A DNA stretch of 23,961 nucleotides from Trachelipus rathkii (GCA_015478945.1 JABUQX010116777.1:65001-88961); one strand, 5' to 3'; positions 1-11,230 are shown, counted from the stretch's first letter. The notes: a model not told the origin generated them from the letters alone. Numbers and translations: made by a program.

Positions 1-1160
1 TTAAATAAAATATATGCTATATAATTATCTATATATATATATATATAATTATGTATATATAATATATATAATAAATCCTTATATATATATATTATTTGAT
101 TTATATTATATATATAAACTATTACTTTCCGCCGCTTCTGTTTCCTTTCGGTATTAGTAATTTGTATCTATTATTCTATCTGTAATCTTGTCCTGGTTTC
201 CTTCTAAATTTATTAAAAAAATTCTTATAGAAATAATTTCTATAATCATATAATTCCGTTATATAGCTTTCCCCTGGCCTTTAATAAAATATATTCATTT
301 TTATTATTTGATAATTATATATAATTAAGTTTTTTTATAGATATATCTGATAATTATATTTTCATTATATTCTTTAATACTGGACTTGTGAAAAACTAAA
401 TATCACATTCTCTTATCAGTGTTATGGAGATATATAGGTCATGTTTTGAATACTATGTCTTAATATTAATATTTCATAGTCTATTATCATATATATTCTT
501 ATGTAGAATTAGTAGCTTATATATATATATTTATATTTGCATATAATTACTTTAATATAATATATTATAGACTTATAATCATACTATATACCTATATATA
601 AGTACGTTATAATATATATAACCTATATAACCTCTGATTTTTTCCTACTTCGCATTGATGACCTTTGAAAACTATTTTTATACTATAATTAATAAATTAT
701 ATTATCTGTGGTGTCTGCAACATTTCTTTTCTTTCTCTTTTTGTAACTTTTTTTTTTAAGTCTTATTGTTTTTTCCAGTTTTCTTCTTCATCTTTTTTAA
801 GCAATTTTACACACTTTTCTTCTTTTCTATTGTCGTCCTTTTTTTTTGGTGCAAGTAGGTTACTTGGAGTGTGTGTGTGCACTTTTCTGTTTTTACCTGT
901 GACTTTGCATAAATTGTAGTACACATCTTTTATATATAGAAACATACACGACACTCAGAGCAAAACAATAAGGTTAAATAATTTGGTTTAATTTTTAATT
1001 TTTTTCATTTTTGTTTTAAAAATAATTTTAATAATAATTGAATAAAGTTTTTGAAATTTTAATTTTTTTGAAATGAAAATGATTGAAGAAGTATTTTCTT
1101 ACAAATGTAACTAAGCATACGATTAAACTTGATGAAAAACCTGGATATCAGAAAATTGTG
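1..1160. other. AT-rich non-coding spacer with short TA repeats
   Basis: The first 120 bases are imperfect (TA)n repeats and the rest is AT-rich with T-runs around 740-850. No open frame here resembles a known protein. The 63-codon minus-strand frame at 763-954 is Lys-rich because it is the complement of T-rich sequence, and I do not call it a gene. Confidence 0.7.
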
Positions 1161-1164
1161 AGGT

Positions 1165-2060
1165 TTTTTGTTAAAAAAATCTACCATTAAAGCAGAGCTT
1201 AACTTTGTTATAACTAGCGCACATATCTTTACGGGTTTCAATGGGAAACAGGTTAAAAGAGAACCATTAATTCATCTCTTGCATTCTGTTTTGTCATCAT
1301 TGTTTATGAAACTGTTGGGAAGGATTTGCAAGTCAGAAATTATCAAAGATCTTGATTTAAAAAAATTGATGTCTGCTCAGTTCTACATTTTATTAATACT
1401 ATGAATCTCTTTTACTTAGCTCTATTTGATCTGAATCCAGTTTTTCTGATATGAGTATTTAAGAAACTTGAGAAAATGTTTGTTGAATAGATGTGTGTGA
1501 TAAATAAGTTTTCTTGTCTTGAAGCACACAAAATTTGTTATGAATTGCTAAGTGCATCTAGATTGTGAACATATTCTATTCTTGTGTGTTCAAGACTCGA
1601 TATAATTTGAATTATATATTTACGTTTATATTATGCTACTAATGGTAGAGATTTTCAAAGATAGACTGCCAGAAATATAGGGTTGTAGATTGTTAGGAGA
1701 TCTGTCTCAGGTGGAAGAATTCATACAGATAAACCTCTTAAGATGAGTGGAACTAATAATTGGAAAAAGCTGACCTAGAGTTCCGAAAAAATCTATAGAT
1801 ATGTATTGGGCTCAAGTTTTTTTAATAAAACCGATCCATCAGTAAACACTTCAAGATTTCCAACAGTTGAAAAGAGTAGTAAAAGCTTCACTGTTCGCTG
1901 TCACTTGGTAATGCAGATGTGGAAAGAGCATTTCTCGCACACATCAGGCAGACACTCTAAGGAGTGACCCACAACGCAAGTGTCATATAACTGTGGAAGA
2001 CGCAACTTTGGAGGAGAGGTGCTTTAATGTGCTGCTCCTAAACAAGATTGCTCACTTAAA
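1165..2060 (+). pseudogene. hAT-superfamily transposase relic
   Basis: Three separated pieces on the plus strand fit the C-terminal half of hAT transposases in the right order. The open frame 1168-1404 contains EPLIHLLH followed by LLGRICK, like the segment before the insertion domain. Near 1695-1740 one frame reads GDLSQVEEFIQI. At 1790-1885 the frame reads IDMYWAQVF, then TLQDFQQLKRVVKA. At 1895-1937, in a shifted frame, comes SLSLGNADVERAF, which matches the strongly conserved hAT dimerisation motif (LS-HGNADVER-FS). Stops and at least two frameshifts separate the pieces, so no intact transposase is possible. GVTH just after the motif (about 1961-1972) also fits the usual downstream sequence. 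I did not find matching terminal inverted repeats or a target duplication, so element ends are unknown. The family call is secure from the NADVER motif; the exact limits are estimates. Confidence 0.8.
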
Positions 2061-3756
2061 ATGTATGATAAAAACGTTTTTCCTTTATCTCTTCAGCATA
2101 CCTTGAGAGTGTGCAATCTCTAGACTCCAGAGCTCCTTTCTATGGGACGTTTAGCATATAAACATACTTACTCTATTAGTTTACATGGACTAAGAGTGAC
2201 GAAGAGAAAAAGGAGACTCGAAGGGATGCAAGCTGCAAGGCTTTGCACACCTATGATCTTAATAATAAATACTGTCTGAAGATAGCGAAAACAAAGAAAA
2301 AAGGACCAACACTAAGGAGTGTTCATGATGATTGCATGCGCAATATTCTGAACGGTAGATTACATAAAAGAAAGGCAGAGCAAAGTGAAGTGCACCGACC
2401 AACTGGTGTGAGTTTTGACGAGGTCAAAGTGCTTGAGGAAAGATTGGAATGTAGAGCTTTAAGTGTGAAATATAGAGTATTCTTTAGTGCATGCAAGCTT
2501 GGCCTCGCAAGTCGATAGCTGGAAGGCTCTGTACACTAGTTTTAGGAGAGTGAGTGCATTTCGTGAAAAAGACGTAGTGTGAAAAATTTACAGGTTGCTG
2601 TTGAAAAACGAAAAACACACGCTCCTTCATCTTTCAGAAGCTTTTCAAAAAAGTTTATCTCACCTGTCACTTTAATTTCTATTAATTATTAGCTTGTTTC
2701 TTCTGTAACCAAATACAGTAGTAAGTGTATTTTCAAGCACAGTATAAATCTCAGGTTGGCCGATACCTTGTGGAGGTTCTGCAGCGATTATAACATCAAT
2801 GGCTAACTATTTTTTGTCTATTGGTGGCGTCATTAGACTAACATTTCTATTCAGTTTAATATTGGAGATTTTTAACTATATATATATATAGTTATAAAAT
2901 AATTTATGGTAAAATATTAACTTACTAAACTGATAATACTTGAAAGGATCTACAAGTAGAAACTGATTTAGTAATTGAATTTAAACTGATGTTTCTTTTT
3001 AGATACCGCATTCTCAATAAATGTACGTGGATTTTTTGTATCCTTCTTTAGTTCTATTTTTTCTTTTAGCTTTCCCCAGTTCAACTTCGGTCTCATTCTT
3101 CTCCACCATTTTAAAATTGCTCTACTCGCATTTCTCACTTTGTTTAAAGTAAATCACGCTAATTCTGTCCTCCTATCCCAAGCCTGATATATCATATATA
3201 CTATACGAGTAGGATACATACCTTGTGATTTATTGATTTAATATAGATATATATACGTTATTATACGCTATATTTTTTCACCTTTATTTCACTACTATAA
3301 CCTATTAGTATCATATATAATTTTATATTAATATTATATATATAATAAATATAAATAATAAAATATATATATATAAATTATTTAAAAAGTACAAAATAGA
3401 AAGTAAAAGATTTAATTATGTAATATAGGCCCTGTTGTTTTCTATCAGTGTCAGTTTTCGATTTTTTTTTTTGTTTGTTTTTTATAAACAGAGATTTTTT
3501 GCTAGTATATATAATACTAACAATGAATTTAAGCTGGCCAGCTGGTTCGCCATTATACAGGACAGTTGGAATAATTTTAAACTCAATATTAAAGATTCAC
3601 AGCGCACTTTTATTATAATAAAAAAATCAAAAATTGAATATTTCGCAGAAAAGTACGACAATTACAGAAAAACAATTACATGTTTGTAGAATAACAGTGT
3701 TAATTAGCTTATTTACAAAATGTAAATATAATAATCAAAAAAATTAAAAAAATATT
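2061..3756. other. Spacer with one unrecognised open frame (2243-2518, +)
   Basis: A 91-codon open frame at 2243-2518 (+) is Lys/Arg-rich with fairly ordinary amino-acid composition, unlike the microsatellite frames nearby. It follows the hAT relic by about 180 bases. I do not recognise it; it could be decayed transposon sequence or chance. A second open frame at 3435-3689 (+) is rich in Phe, Ile and Lys and looks like chance coding in AT-rich DNA. A 22-base perfect palindrome built on (TA)n lies at 2873-2894, and TA-rich sequence fills 3180-3380. Nothing else was identified. Confidence 0.5.
3609..3614 (-). terminator. Possible SDHB poly(A) signal AATAAA
   Basis: On the minus strand an AATAAA hexamer lies about 400 bases beyond the SDHB stop codon. 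I saw no canonical hexamer closer to the stop. In such AT-rich sequence the motif is expected often by chance, so this is only a candidate, and it would put the GC-rich hairpin of 3757-3910 inside the 3' UTR. Confidence 0.2.
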
Positions 3757-3910
3757 AGGGGCTCGAGCCGACCGGGCACAGAAAGAGGGGGGAGGAACCC
3801 CCGCGAACCCCAAATACCAATACCAAAGAGCGCGGGTTCCGGAGACCTTCCTCCCCTGGAGGGGGGGAAATAGTCCTACCCTAACGTTTCCTGGGAAGGC
3901 GAGATGACGC
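3757..3910. repeat. GC-rich patch with nested inverted repeats
   Basis: This stretch of about 150 bases is strikingly GC-rich in an AT-rich setting. It can fold on itself. GGAACCCCCGCG near 3795 pairs, with a small bulge, with CGCGGGTTCC near 3831-3841 across a loop containing two ATACCAA-like repeats. Outside that stem, GGGGGGAGGAA pairs with TTCCTCCCC near 3848-3857. It lies just 3' of SDHB. I could not fit it to a tRNA, a tRNA-derived SINE (no A/B box pair) or a known transposon end. Confidence 0.55.
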
Positions 3911-4010
3911 TTTATATGCTTTCCAAATATGTATTTGCGGTTTACCCTTGGGTAATCTTTGCTAGTTAATTAAAATAAAAAATTAAAATAGAATTTACAA
4001 ATCTCAAATT

Positions 4011-4559
4011 TTACTTAGCACCCAAGGTTTCTAGCATAGGTTTTTCTTTCTTCGCTATTCCAGAGAGCAATTTCTTAACTTCTGCTATTGCTCGGCCAGG
4101 GTTTAATCCCTAAAAAAAAAAATATCAAACTAGAGCATTTGAAATTTGTTTATAAAAACTAGTGATGGAGTGATGCCAAATTAATTTTGGATTAAGATTC
4201 AAGAAAATTTTCCGATTCATCGTCCCATCACTAATAAAAACAATGATGAGTTATCTTTCAGCACATGAAAAACAAAAATCTCACTTAAGTGTTTTTTATT
4301 TATAGTGTCAATAAAGATACAATTATTGATTTTTCAAAAAAAAAATAAATAAAATACTTGAAATTACCTTAGGACAAGTCTTCGTACAATTCATAATTGT
4401 ATGACACTTGTAAACAGAAAATGGATCACGTAGTTTCTTGAGTCTCTCCTCCGTGTTCTCATCCCTCGAGTCAATGATCCACCTGTAGGCCTGCATCAAA
4501 ACAGCTGGACCTAAATACTTATCCCCATTCCACCAATAAGAAGGGCAAGATGTTGAACA
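4011..4559 (-). CDS. SDHB: Succinate dehydrogenase iron-sulfur subunit, C-terminal two exons (partial)
   Basis: SDHB is the Fe-S subunit of mitochondrial complex II. It passes electrons from the flavoprotein SDHA through 2Fe-2S, 4Fe-4S and 3Fe-4S clusters to ubiquinone at the inner membrane. Two exons are visible on the minus strand: 4559-4368 (64 codons) and 4109-4011 (32 codons plus TAA at 4011-4013). The first encodes [18 protein letters not shown] near its start, then RWIIDSRD and [13 protein letters not shown]. The second begins [17 protein letters not shown] and ends ETLGAK. By comparison with E. coli SdhB numbering, the equivalents of Cys155, 159, 206, 212 and 216 are present, as are the ubiquinone-site Trp and His (YWW, CHTIMN). 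The intron falls between Lys and Gly of CPKG, the same place and phase as the last intron of human SDHB. Residues before the first CST, including two 4Fe-4S cysteines and the whole N-terminal domain, are absent from the adjacent sequence. The visible exons have no stop or frameshift. Confidence 0.93.
4110..4367 (-). other. SDHB: SDHB last intron (phase 0, 258 bp)
   Basis: On the minus strand the donor reads AAG|GTAATT at 4368/4367. The acceptor is a T-tract ending in AG|GGATTA at 4110/4109. Both sites are canonical and the joined frame keeps CPK-GLNP intact. The intron is AT-rich and I see nothing coding in it. Confidence 0.9.
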
Positions 4560-4750
4560 CGAAATTACGCCCCCATATCAAACTAGTGTAAATGCTCAAT
4601 CTGGTGTACTTGACGGTTTATACCATCTAAACCAATACCAACCGTCTTTTCCAGCGATGAGCCAGCTGACAGTGAGATCATCCCCCGAGCAGATGCGTTG
4701 ATGAAAGAGTCCATCTCGGTGGTTGGAAGGTACCCCGAGATGGGTGATGG
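4560..4750. other. Junction upstream of SDHB homology; short hairpin
   Basis: SDHB similarity stops at 4559. Reading on in frame on the minus strand gives unrelated residues and a TGA at 4578-4580. No AG acceptor with a usable frame lies between. A perfect 8-base stem (CATCTCGG at 4712-4719, CCGAGATG at 4735-4742) occurs just before the tandem array. No further SDHB exon was recognised on the minus strand in the rest of the window. Confidence 0.6.
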
Positions 4751-7700
4751 ATGAGGTGAGGAGAGTGGGGTGAGGCAGGGTGGAGAGGTTGTTGATTACT
4801 GATTACTGATTTACTGATTTAAAAAATCAATAATTAATACGCTATACAGCGGCCCCTAATCAAATGTATTTATTTTTATGGTTTGTTTATAGTTATGTTT
4901 TTTGGTATATATTTTTTATGTTTATGTTATTGGCTAAAACTTTGTTATGTTTGCAATTATTTCGTTGGGGACTATTGATAATTAGACGGAGTTATGATGA
5001 ATTTTTTGTTATATATACTCGAAGTTGATGAAAAATTTGGTACGTTAGCATTATATTCGTAGTCGTTTTGATGATTAGACAGGGTTATGCTAGATTTACC
5101 GTAAAATATTTGCGATTTAATGTAAATTAACATTAATATGCAATCGACATGCTGAGATATTGGAAATTTGCGGTACCTCAAGTTCTGCATGCACTCGTAC
5201 TATGTGTTAGGTACTTTATTGTTGTTAAGTTGCGGAAGTTTGTTAATGTTTAGTAGTTTTATTCGCACGTATGGTCGTGTTAGGTCGGTAAACTATGATA
5301 TTTTACTCAGGTTATGTTCAGGTTATGTTATGTTAAGCTTTATTAATGTAAAAAACTTTGTTACTTAGGCATATATTCGATGGTTAGTATAGTAAAAGAA
5401 TATATTTTGTGTTATGAGGATATCGGAAATGATACTCGAAATATGACCATGAATCAAATAGATCAATAGGTCAATAGGAGAGGGTTATGGGAGGGGATGG
5501 GGAAAGGTTGATGGTTTGATTTACTGATTACTGCTTTAAATCAGTAAAACTATTACAATTTACTATGATATTTTTATTTTCAAAGGAACTTATTTTATGT
5601 GATGTTTGGATAAAACCTTTGTTATGTTTACAGTATTCGTTGGTCTGTAAGTTTAATTAGACAAGGTTATGATAAATTGTTGTTAAATATTACTTGTCAA
5701 TGTAAAATTAACCGTGATATGTTAGAGATATGCTTGGAAAAAAGTATGAATAGTTACGTATTTTGTATGCAATGCTAGTTACTTTACTCTTGTCAAGTGG
5801 GAAACTTTGTTAATGTTACTGTTTATTAGTGCGTAAGCTGTGTTATGTTGGTTTGTCGTTGTAATTATTTTCTTAGTTCATATGAGCTATGTTAGCTTTA
5901 TTAATGTTGAAACAATTTTATTACGTTAGATTATATTCGCTGGTTAGTATATAAAGAAGTCATTTTTGTGCTAGTTATCCGGAAATCGCATAACATAAAA
6001 GTGTTTAAATTCAAATAGTTTTGCTTATAGTGTAATGTAAAATTAACAATGATATGATAGAGATTATGCTTGAAAAAGTTGAATAGGTTACGTTTGTAAG
6101 CTATGTGCTGGGTACTTTAGTGTTGTTAAGTATCGAATACTTTGTTAATGTAGTAAGTTTATTCGTTCTTAAGGTATGGTAGGTTTTTGTCATTGTGCGC
6201 ATTTATTCTTAGTTCAGTCGATATTGCTATGTTAGCTATTAATGTGAAAACATTTGTTACGTTACTATATATTCGTTGGTTAGTATATAAAGAACTTATT
6301 TTTGCTATTGTATATCCGAAATGGTACTCGATATGTGACCTGCAATCATTAAGATCGAAAGATCAAAATAGGTCAATGAATTAGGAATGAGGTAGGGAGG
6401 GCGGGGAGGACGGGGGTTTAATTACTGATTACTGATTTAACTGCTTTAAAATTCGGTAAACTATTAAACTAATGTCAGTATTTATTCAAAGAACTTATTT
6501 TTATGTTAGTTTGGATAAAACTAACTTATTTTTGTATATTTGGATAAAACTTTGTTTATGTCTGCATCTATTTGCTGGGGATTATTTGATATTTAGGTAA
6601 GGCATTCGTGAAAGGTTTTGTATAAATATTACTATGTGGTTAAAACTTTTGTACGTTAGCATATAGTCGTTGGGTGTGTATGATAATCGGACAAGGTTAT
6701 GATACATTTTTTTTGCTAATGTTTCAATGTGTTTAAACTAAAGATTAACGTAAATATGTTAGAGATATGCTTGAAAAGTAATGAATAGATTACGTTTTGC
6801 ATGTATAGATTGTTAGTTACTTTACTGTGTTAAGTGTTGGAACTTTGTAATGTTAACCAGTTTATGCGTGTTGTTAAGTTTTGTTTCGTTAGGTTTTCGT
6901 TGTACATTATTTTCTTGAGTTCACTGTCACGCTATGTTAGAACTTTAAAGATTTTTATGTGGAAACTTTAATTACGTTAGAGTATATCGTTGATCACTAT
7001 TGATAATTCGGGAACAAGGTTATGATACCATTTTTAGCTAAATGTTACTGTTAGTGTAAGATTAACGTTAAATTATGTTTGAAAAAGTGATAATAGGTTA
7101 CGCTTTGTTTGCAGTGTTAGTTACTTTACTTTGTGTTAAGTGTGTAACTTTGTAAATTTCAACAGTTTCGTGTGTAAGTTGTGTAGGTTTGTCTTTGTAC
7201 ATTATTTCTTAGTTCAAAATGTTACGCTATGTTAGTTTTATTTGATGTGGGGAAACTTTATTACGTATAGAGTATATCGTGTTGAAGTTCAGCTATTGTA
7301 TTTTTAACTGGTATAACCACCATGTGCTTGTTGATACAGGTTTTTAGTAAATATTACCATGTTAATATAAAAATTACATTGTTATGTTAGAGATGATTTT
7401 GCTTGACTAAACCCACAAGTAAAGGGTATAAACGGAGTACAAGCAATGGCTAGGGCTTTCTTCACTTGTGAAGTTAGGATGTACGTTTTTCATATTTCAT
7501 ACCTTGTTAGTTTTACTTTCCTGTTTGTTAAGTTATGGAACTTTGTTAACCCTTTGGCTGCGCCAGCTGAGTCTGTTTATTCGATCATAAGGTATGTTTA
7601 GGTTTTGTCCGTTGTTTACTTTATCCAATCGGTTTCCTCCTGGTTCGATGTGCTATGTATGTTTCATACTGTTACCTTGCTTTTATTGTTTTTAGAGAAC

Positions 7701-8870
7701 AAAATTGACTTTGTGTTACGTTCCAGTCTTGGAGGGACAAATATAAGCTCATTGATCGTGAAATATGATAATTAACAACACCGTTGTGATTACAATTTTT
7801 GTTAAAATGTTACGATTATGAATATAAAATATCAGTGAAATTTTAGAAAAAGTGTGAATAGGTTACGTACTTTGTTATGCATATGGTTAGTTAATATTAA
7901 ACTTTGACAAGGGAAAACTTTGTTAACAAGTTAACAGTATTATTCATGTTTATTATGGTTATACTGGGATATGTTTGTCGTTGTAGGTTATATTCATAGT
8001 TCAGATGATGCTAAGTAAGCTTTTGATAGAAATTATAGTGGTTGAAAAACTTGTGTTACATGAGTATAGCAGTAATATTTCGCTGATCGGAGATTTGATA
8101 TGATATATAAAGAATTTGTTATATTTATGTATAATGCCGTTTATCAGAAAATAAATGATACTCGAAATATGTGACTTGAAATCAAATAAGACAATTAGAT
8201 TCCATAGATAACAAGGTATGGACCGAGGTGGGTGGCTGAAAGATAAGGGGTTTTTGAATTTACTTGGATTTACATCATATTAGAGGTAGTAAAAACATTG
8301 GAACAATTATTAGTTTAAATATTTTAATGTAAAACATTGAATCAATAGATCAATATGATCACATCATTCGGGACATGTGGATAATAATTAAAGTAGGGAG
8401 TAGGTGTTTGAGATTGTGTTGATAATTTAGATTTTACTGAATTGTACTGACTTATAATCTAGGGTATTGTTTCAAAACCATGACAAGTTTTGGTAATAAT
8501 CACTTATTTTAGTATTCTCTGATCAACATTAAATAGTAAATCAATAGTTATATATCAATGAAGTCATAGATTCACACTGGAAGATCAGGAGGTGGTTGGT
8601 TTAATTTGGTAGATTTGACTTATATCTGAAAATTACTGACTTGTTTAAGGGTATCGTATAAACATGAGCAATATTTTTTGTGTCCCAAGTATAAAAAATT
8701 TGACTTGAATTTAAATCAGATCAATAGATCAAAACTCGAAATATATGGTAACAGAAGTTTAGGGCTGTGTGTTTGTCTATTGGTGGTAATAATGATTTTA
8801 CTAGATTTACCTGATTTGTACTCCCTTTAGGGTACAATGTAAAAGACATAAATTGCTGATTTAATAAAAT
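4750..8870 (+). repeat. Degenerate nested tandem-repeat array (about 4.1 kb)
   Basis: The same ordered modules recur many times. A G-rich stretch followed by GATTACTGATTTA occurs at about 4757-4820, 5478-5540 and 6382-6445. AAGGTTATGATA occurs near 5664, 6695 and 7015. AGAGATATGCTTGAAAA followed by GAATAGGTTACG occurs in varied form near 5142, 5721, 6057, 6759, 7072, 7387 and 7835. TAGTTACTTTACT..TTGTTAATGTTA, then TTAGGTTTGTCGTTGT, then GCTATGTTAGCTTTATTAATG, then ATTCGTTGGTTAGTATATAAAG follow in that order. The core unit is about 310-335 bp, and longer units of about 720-900 bp add the G-rich/GATTACTG module. From about 8160 to 8870 the pattern shifts to units of roughly 175-190 bp built on a G-rich stretch, GATTTACTGA and TAGGGTAT. 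Copies differ by many small indels. Open frames inside are short and differ between copies, so this is not coding. It resembles an old satellite or an expanded transposon interior. Confidence 0.8.
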
Positions 8871-9060
8871 AAAAGGAGAATAAGAAATTTTACTTTTAAT
8901 TTATTCTAGTTATATTTATTATCTTTTATGGCTTGATGGTTCTAAAAGAACAGAAACACATTTAATTTCCTCGAAAAATCTACAACAACCTCCAAATAAA
9001 CATTATATAAAATACAAGTACAACCAATAAGTTTGTTTCATTCCACATATTATATTTTGA
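8871..9060. other. AT-rich spacer
   Basis: A short AT-rich stretch between the tandem array and the more balanced island. Nothing recognisable. Confidence 0.6.
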
Positions 9061-9970
9061 AATAACTCTGGCATACGCCACCGGAGCCAATTTAAGCTTT
9101 CTTAGCAAACCAGTTGCAGCTGTTTTGTCAAACTTCTACCTAGCTTTCCTCCACTGAGGATCAAAGACTCCTCCTCTCTTACTAAAATATCTTTGCCCTT
9201 CTTTTATTCATCTTTCATTCCTTCTTCTTTCCAACCTCTCTTCCTTTCCTTTGTTTTGGCACTCTGTGCTTTTTTTCAGTTGGGGACCCTACGGAGCTGG
9301 GGGCTCCTAGACACCCTATACGGTTCTATTAGAGACCCTCATATTATATCAGAGATTCTACTAAGGTTTCTCTACCTATAACCCAAATAATTATATTTAT
9401 AACCGCACACCAAGGCATTGTCCCATGTTATAACGATGTTATTAACTCTGCACAAGCCACCCATAAAATCGCGCCCAGACCGGCTCCAGCACCGGGCCAT
9501 TGACCGAGGTACTTGACTCCGACTCCTCTGACTCTGAAACCTTCTCAGACTCTTCCCTCCCACTCTTCTTTCCTTCTCATTCTTCCTTTTCTTCTTGCTC
9601 TTCTTCTGTTTTGCATTCCTATGCTGATTTCTTGTCTCTGAATTTTCTCTAGAAGGGACCCCGCTGCGGCGGAGAGGGTATAACCAACATGGACTCCAAA
9701 ACCGAATCCAACTCTAGAATCTACTCTGCTCCGCTCCCATCCGGTACCTCTTCGACGGTTTTTGCGCACGATCCTCTACAACTCCGTCTTGCACAACGTA
9801 TATCAGTCTTTTAATTCACAGTCAACACTTCGCCCATATTTTTTTACCACAATATAGGCTAACCGAACCGGCTCCAGTCACCCGGTATGCATAGATAGCC
9901 AACTCACTCCCAACTCCATTGAGTTTTGTGAGTAAGTGGAACGGTAGCGGAAACCGGAGTCGGAATACCG
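9061..9970. other. Pyrimidine-biased island of unknown nature
   Basis: Composition is close to balanced and rich in C and T on the plus strand, unlike the flanks. Between stops at 9464-9466 and 9650-9652 (+) there is a 61-codon open stretch without an ATG. It contains the acidic, serine-rich run LDSDSSDSETFSDSS; the same frame continues after the TAG with MDSKTESNS. Minus-strand open frames at 9372-9563 and 9545-9769 overlap it and are Arg-rich complements. The CGGAGTCGG and CCGACTCC sequences at the two sides suggest a decayed mobile element, but I cannot name a family or pair the ends. Confidence 0.4.
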
Positions 9971-10028
9971 GATAATATATAATATATAAGTAATTATATA
10001 ATATATATATATATATATATTATATATA

Positions 10029-10066
<38 letters not shown>

Positions 10067-10157
10067 ATATATAATATATATATATATATATATTTATAAT
10101 TACATATATATATATATATATTATATAATATACTATATACTATATTTTTATTATATA

Positions 10158-10205
<48 letters not shown>

Positions 10206-10226
10206 AATATAATATATATATATAAC

Positions 10227-10259
<33 letters not shown>

Positions 10260-10260
10260 A
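9971..10260. repeat. (TA)n / TATAAT microsatellite block
   Basis: About 290 bases made almost only of A and T, in runs of (TA)n broken by TTATA and TAATA. Such blocks are prone to slippage and assembly error. Confidence 0.95.
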
Positions 10261-10870
10261 GTCGAGTTCAGAGCTCATAATTGGATACTCAGGATGATTG
10301 CAGGGATAATCACGTCGACAGAGGTCAGATGACAACGGCGTGAAGAAAATATCTGGCCCAGGACGGTGGGTCGTTCATTAAAAATTATTATTTCTCCTAT
10401 CGTGGATTATTCCCCAATCTTTGTTTCTGGACGAATCTTTTCCACAAGGCATACGTTCCAGCGCGGGACGGGCCTGAGAACCTGAGGTGTGTCCACCTTG
10501 GTCTGTTAACTCCACTATTATTAAAGACCCTTAATCTCGATAACGCTCAGAACTCCAGCATACAACGGGAACTTGTAATAGCTAATGCACTTACATATTT
10601 CCATCGGGTGCGACCAACTTCGGGAAAGAGGAGAAAAGGTGTACCTGCTTAATATAGTGTACAATTGCTCCACCGACTAGTAGAAAGTATTACCCTTTTG
10701 TTTTCGAGTAATCTTTAACCTTATACATTTAAGTTAATATTCCAAGTTCAGACCAATTTATAGCTTCAATAATTCCCATTCATATACGAGTGAAAAGAGC
10801 CGGCATCTGTTTAAGCAAAATAAATAGTAGGCGGCTTTGTGGCATCGACCAGATGGCCGCTATGCCTACT
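10261..10870. other. Unique-looking island between TA blocks
   Basis: About 600 bases of balanced composition between two TA-rich blocks. Every frame has stops, the longest gaps are short, and I recognised no protein motif, RNA gene or terminal repeat. The sharp edges suggest an inserted or decayed element, or unique DNA between expanded repeats. Confidence 0.5.
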
Positions 10871-11230
10871 ACTTATATAAGTACTATATTTACATATATA
10901 TATATTATATAAACTATATAATATATATATATGATTATAGTATACATATATAATTAACATATACTACTATAATTATATATACCTAAGTAATTATAATATA
11001 TCAATAATATATTATAATATAAGTATATATTATATTATATATCTAAATATATATTAACATATACTCCATAAATAATATATAAATATATATAGTATAATAA
11101 GTAGTATATATTATATATATATATATTACCTATCTATTAATTATAATTATATATCAATATAATATAATATATAATATTATTAATTATTATATACCTAAAT
11201 ATATATATATTATATAATATATATAATTAT
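10871..11230. repeat. AT-only low-complexity block
   Basis: Almost pure A/T with TATATA, TAATTATA and ATATAATAT motifs. No coding content. Confidence 0.9.

Noticed and set aside
2873..2894. 22-base perfect palindrome as a protein-binding site
   Set aside because: It is a (TA)n run with short matching flanks; palindromes of this kind are expected in TA repeats.
3780..3860. tRNA or tRNA-derived SINE suggested by GGGTTCCGGAGACC
   Set aside because: The T-loop consensus is not met, and no A box or cloverleaf partner stems could be placed.
4750..8870. CRISPR-like or regulatory repeat array
   Set aside because: Repeat units are hundreds of bases long and degenerate, with no constant short repeat and unique spacers, and the DNA is eukaryotic.
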